From Aquimarina sp. AU474 (GTDB lineage Bacteria; Bacteroidota; Bacteroidia; Flavobacteriales; Flavobacteriaceae), in assembly GCF_900312815.1 (NCBI RefSeq), contig NZ_OMPE01000009.1, positions 1,674,001 through 1,738,000 of the forward strand: 64,000 nucleotides of DNA, given 5' to 3'. The translations under genes and the position numbers were made by a program. Below are positions 61,410 through 64,000 of the stretch, in pieces. Each line of letters starts with the position of its first letter. The first letter of the stretch is position 1. The notes under the pieces were generated by a model, which ran no database searches, had not been told where the DNA came from, and was given only the letters and a program-made list of their open reading frames with translations.

Positions 61410-63167
61410 ATGGATAGAAGAAAGTTTTTTGAAAAGTCACTTTTGGTTACAGGTGGTTTAATATTGGCTCCAATATATATTAGTTGCAATGATGATGATG
61501 ATTTACCAATTGGAGAGATTCCTGATTTAACTACAGATAATTTTTTTGAAGGGTTAGCTAGCTTTGATCCAACTCAAACTAGTATAATTTTATGGACCAG
61601 ATTTACACCTGTTTCAAAAATAATGTCAAAATTATCTCCAGTAGAAGGGATTACATTAAACTGGCAATTGTCTATCGATAAAACCTTTGAAAAAGTTTTA
61701 AGAAGTGGTGAAATAAGTGCGTTTGCAGAGAATGACTATACGGTAGCCATAGATGTTCAGGATTTACCCTCAAATGAAAAATTTTACTACCGATTTTTTA
61801 ACATAGATACCAAAACAGTATCAGTAATTGGGGAAACCATAACCTTGCCAGGAGTTGGGGATGCCGTTGCTGATGTAAAATTAGCAGTATGTTCTTGTGC
61901 AAACTTTGCAGCAGGTCTTTTTAATACTTATGGGATGATGGCAAATTCTGATGCAGATGTAATTGTGCATCTAGGGGATTATATATATGAGTATGGAGAA
62001 GGAGAATATGGTACTAATGAGAATACAGTCGCTTTAAATAGAGTGCATAGTCCTGCAAATGAAATTATAAGCTTAGAAGATTATAGAAGCAGATATAAGC
62101 AATACCGTAGTGACAAACAATTACAGTTAGCTCATCAAAAGAAACCTTTTATCTGCGTTTGGGATGATCATGAAGTTACAAATGATGCATATAAATATGG
62201 GGCAGAGAACCATCAAGAAAACGAAGGTTCTTATGAGGCACGAAAGCAAAGAGCGATACAAGTATATAGTGAGTTTTTACCAATACGATCCACAGATCCA
62301 TATAAGATATATCGATCTTTTGATTTTGGGTCTATTTTGAGTCTACATATGTTAGATACTAGAATTATAGGAAGAGATAAGCAAATATCATATAACACTT
62401 TCTTTGATTTTAACACAGGGCAATTGGATGGTGATGCTTTTCAGGAAGCATTATTAAATCCTAATAGAACACTTTTAGGGGCAGAACAATTAACATGGTT
62501 GTCCGGGTCAATATCAGGAAGTACTTCATCTTGGCAGGTTTTGGGACAACAAGTATTGATGGGGAAAATGTTTATGCCAGCAGAATTACTTATTATTTTG
62601 GGGCGAGTTGTTGCAGAAATTGGTGCAGCAGGAAGCGTTACTCCAGAAACGACACAAGCTTTTCAAGATTCATTAGCACAGCTTACCGATATAAAAAGTA
62701 GATTAATAGCAGGAGATGTAACATTAACTACCGAAGAAATTACCAGAGTTAGAACTGTATTGCCGTACAATCTAGATTCTTGGGATGGTTATTTTACAGA
62801 AAGAGAGCAACTTTTTGCGGCATTAGCAGGAAAAAAGACTGTATGTCTCGCTGGAGACACGCATAATGCATGGCACAGTCTATTAAAAAATGCTAGTGGA
62901 GAAGAGGTAGGAGTAGAATTTGCTACTCCTTCGGTAACATCACCTGGATTTGAGGAATTTGCAGGATTACCAGATAATCAAATAAGTGGATTTGAGGCCT
63001 CACTTCAAACACTTATCGATGATTTACAATACACAGATTCTTCGCGAAGAGGGTATTTAAAAGTTGCTTTTACTTCTAGTACAGCAGAGGCAAAATGGAT
63101 ATTTGTGGATACTATAGCACAAGAAAATTATACCGAAACTATAGGGAACACAATAACGTATAGTTAG
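61410..63167 (+). CDS. phoD: PhoD-family alkaline phosphatase/phosphodiesterase, exported
   Basis: 585 residues. The N-terminus MDRRKFFEKSLLVTGGLIL resembles a twin-arginine signal (RRKFF) and carries a possible lipobox Cys (YISCNDDDD), so export by Tat with lipid anchoring is likely. An N-terminal PhoD_N domain (about 40-145, FEGLASFDPTQTSIILWTRF) precedes the PhoD core: DVIVHLGDYIYEYGEG, CVWDDHEVTNDAYK and CLAGDTHNAWHS carry the Ca/Fe-binding residues. The enzyme should release phosphate from phosphodiesters and monoesters. Single gene with its own terminator. Confidence 0.88.
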   Translation: MDRRKFFEKSLLVTGGLILAPIYISCNDDDDLPIGEIPDLTTDNFFEGLASFDPTQTSIILWTRFTPVSKIMSKLSPVEGITLNWQLSIDKTFEKVLRSGEISAFAENDYTVAIDVQDLPSNEKFYYRFFNIDTKTVSVIGETITLPGVGDAVADVKLAVCSCANFAAGLFNTYGMMANSDADVIVHLGDYIYEYGEGEYGTNENTVALNRVHSPANEIISLEDYRSRYKQYRSDKQLQLAHQKKPFICVWDDHEVTNDAYKYGAENHQENEGSYEARKQRAIQVYSEFLPIRSTDPYKIYRSFDFGSILSLHMLDTRIIGRDKQISYNTFFDFNTGQLDGDAFQEALLNPNRTLLGAEQLTWLSGSISGSTSSWQVLGQQVLMGKMFMPAELLIILGRVVAEIGAAGSVTPETTQAFQDSLAQLTDIKSRLIAGDVTLTTEEITRVRTVLPYNLDSWDGYFTEREQLFAALAGKKTVCLAGDTHNAWHSLLKNASGEEVGVEFATPSVTSPGFEEFAGLPDNQISGFEASLQTLIDDLQYTDSSRRGYLKVAFTSSTAEAKWIFVDTIAQENYTETIGNTITYS

Positions 63168-63187
63168 GATTTTTTTTAAAAAGGAGA

Positions 63188-63222
63188 AGGAGGCGTTTTA
63201 TCAAGGCGCCTCCTATTTTTTT
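63188..63222 (+). terminator. hairpin terminator after phoD
   Basis: AGGAGGCG (63188-63195) and CGCCTCCT (63207-63214) pair perfectly around an 11-base loop, followed by ATTTTTTT. It ends the phoD transcript. Confidence 0.9.
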
Positions 63223-63303
63223 AGCATGGTAATGAAGATTTATCGCATTGAAATGTAAGCTAGTACATAAAAGTTTCGACCCATTTAAGAAAAAATACAA
63301 GTA

Positions 63304-63768
63304 ATGGAAAGAAAAGTAATTGTTATCGCATTGATTTTGGGGAGTGTTTTAGGGATGCAAGCACAAAAACTCAATTACCCCGCTTCAAAAGGTTTACGTC
63401 AATTAAATAACGGTTGGCACAAATTTTCTGTTGAAGGAGCAATTTTTGATGTTGAGGTTTCCGAAGGTAATTTAGTAAAAGGAAATGTTGTATGGTTTGA
63501 TAATTCTAAATATTCTGGAAGCTTTAGTAATAACAAAATTTCAGGAAGAGGAACTTATATTTGGCCTAATGGAGATAAATATGAAGGATCGTTCAGAAAT
63601 AATCAGCGTCACGGAAAAGGAACTATGTACTGGTCAGATGGGACAAAACATAGTGGAAAATGGAAAAATAATTCTAGAAATGGCAAAGGGAAATCATTTG
63701 ACACGGATGGGAACCTTGTAAATGAAGGTGTTTGGGAAGAAGATACTTTTTTAGAAAGCAAAAAATAA
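63304..63768 (+). CDS. exported MORN-repeat protein
   Basis: 154 residues. The signal peptide KVIVIALILGSVLGMQAQ is followed by three to four MORN repeats: SKYSGSFSNNKISGRGTYIW, DKYEGSFRNNQRHGKGTMYW and TKHSGKWKNNSRNGKGKSF, ending in VNEGVWEEDTF. MORN repeats form extended beta hairpins for binding or scaffolding. Periplasmic or surface location is likely. Partners unknown. A perfect hairpin terminator follows. Confidence 0.82.
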   Translation: MERKVIVIALILGSVLGMQAQKLNYPASKGLRQLNNGWHKFSVEGAIFDVEVSEGNLVKGNVVWFDNSKYSGSFSNNKISGRGTYIWPNGDKYEGSFRNNQRHGKGTMYWSDGTKHSGKWKNNSRNGKGKSFDTDGNLVNEGVWEEDTFLESKK

Positions 63769-63780
63769 AAACATATTTAT

Positions 63781-63810
63781 ACGCTACTTAATGTAGCGTT
63801 TTGTTTTTTT
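63781..63810. terminator. hairpin terminator between MORN gene and convergent partial gene
   Basis: ACGCTAC (63781-63787) pairs with GTAGCGT (63793-63799) across TTAAT, followed by a T-rich run on the + strand. The minus strand also continues into T-rich sequence, so it can serve both convergent genes. Confidence 0.8.
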
Positions 63811-64000
63811 AATCACAATTTGATAAAGCTTTACAGAATTCAAGAAGGCTTTCTTGATTATTTTTGAATTCGTTATTTTGAGCTCGAGTTTTTAGTTTCG
63901 GACAATCCGCTGCATATAGCGCAAGTTTTTTATGAATGCCAAATACAAAGTCGGGAGTTAATGTAGATGTTCCTTTATCGCTATTAGGAGTCTTAAGGAT
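63809..64000 (-). CDS. partial gene at right edge (C-terminal 63 residues only)
   Basis: A minus-strand frame is open from base 64000 to a TAA at 63809-63811, giving 63 residues, with the start outside the window. It includes TLTPDFVFGIHKKLALYAAD and NQESLLEFCKALSNCD, with Cys residues in ADCPKL, EFCKA and the final NCD. It looks coding because it stops directly at the shared terminator. No family can be named from this fragment. Confidence 0.5.
   Translation of the reverse strand: MLKTPNSDKGTSTLTPDFVFGIHKKLALYAADCPKLKTRAQNNEFKNNQESLLEFCKALSNCD

Noticed and set aside
1..64000. CRISPR arrays, tRNA or rRNA genes, prophage
   Set aside because: No regularly spaced repeats, no cloverleaf-like or rRNA sequence, and no phage structural genes were seen on either strand by eye; a tRNAscan or CRISPR search was not possible.

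Overview
The window looks like a stretch of chromosome from a marine-type flavobacterium (class Flavobacteriia, phylum Bacteroidota; an Aquimarina-like genus is my guess). The reasons are the AT-rich sequence, the lack of strong Shine-Dalgarno sites, at least one textbook Bacteroidota promoter (TTG-N19-TATATTTG before the SPOR-domain gene) and a gene content typical of the group: PaaZ, a fused 2-oxoacid dehydrogenase E1, LytTR/LytS two-component genes, DUF4230, DUF5522, YiaA, DUF2157/GDYXXLXY, a met-zincin protease and a PL7 alginate lyase. I see no rRNA, tRNA, CRISPR array, insertion sequence or prophage.

Region 1 (1-12182, + strand) is a catabolic block. The lower phenylacetyl-CoA pathway comes first (paaG partial, paaH, paaI, a thiolase, paaZ, an enoyl-CoA hydratase, paaY). 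It is followed by a 2-oxoacid dehydrogenase E2, a class IV aminotransferase and a fused E1. Together these could take phenylalanine or branched-chain amino acids to acyl-CoAs and feed phenylacetyl-CoA into the Paa route. PaaZ carries an extra DinB/DUF1569-like C-terminal domain.

Region 2 (12179-20110) holds a TPMT-like methyltransferase, a GH25 lysozyme lipoprotein, a membrane protein, a LytTR/LytS two-component pair, and a divergent GH13 amylase-PfkB kinase pair.

Region 3 (19481-25436, - strand) is a signalling and ion-transport block. A GAF-cyclase with guanylate-cyclase-like substrate residues precedes a K+ channel and an NhaP antiporter. Further downstream, ppk1 is followed after 14 bp by a Pycsar-effector-like membrane protein.

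Region 4 (25582-32614, - strand) is the most unusual part: a tight operon with a Rieske domain fused to a ThDP enzyme, a ferric-reductase-like haem membrane protein with its own Rieske domain, several small membrane proteins and a conserved Cys/His-motif protein. An outer-membrane protein and a flavodoxin-family protein lie upstream. I read it as a candidate undescribed redox system.

Region 5 (32676-39842, - strand) is a six-gene operon led by a Crp/Fnr regulator. It contains an FG-GAP/ASPIC protein and a 1177-residue outer-membrane barrel whose metallophosphoesterase domain has lost almost all its metal ligands.

Region 6 (40029-64000) is mostly housekeeping and accessory genes: ssb, a thioredoxin, an AraC regulator with a small-enzyme operon, DUF4230 and DUF4136 proteins, a small HExxH protein, PL7 lyase, ACC-deaminase-like enzyme, glucosaminidase-LysM and hemL, a TIR-like protein without the catalytic Glu, a met-zincin protease, YiaA, DUF2157/GDYXXLXY, SPOR, PhoD and MORN proteins, with a partial minus-strand gene at the right edge. 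Several strong hairpin terminators separate these units.
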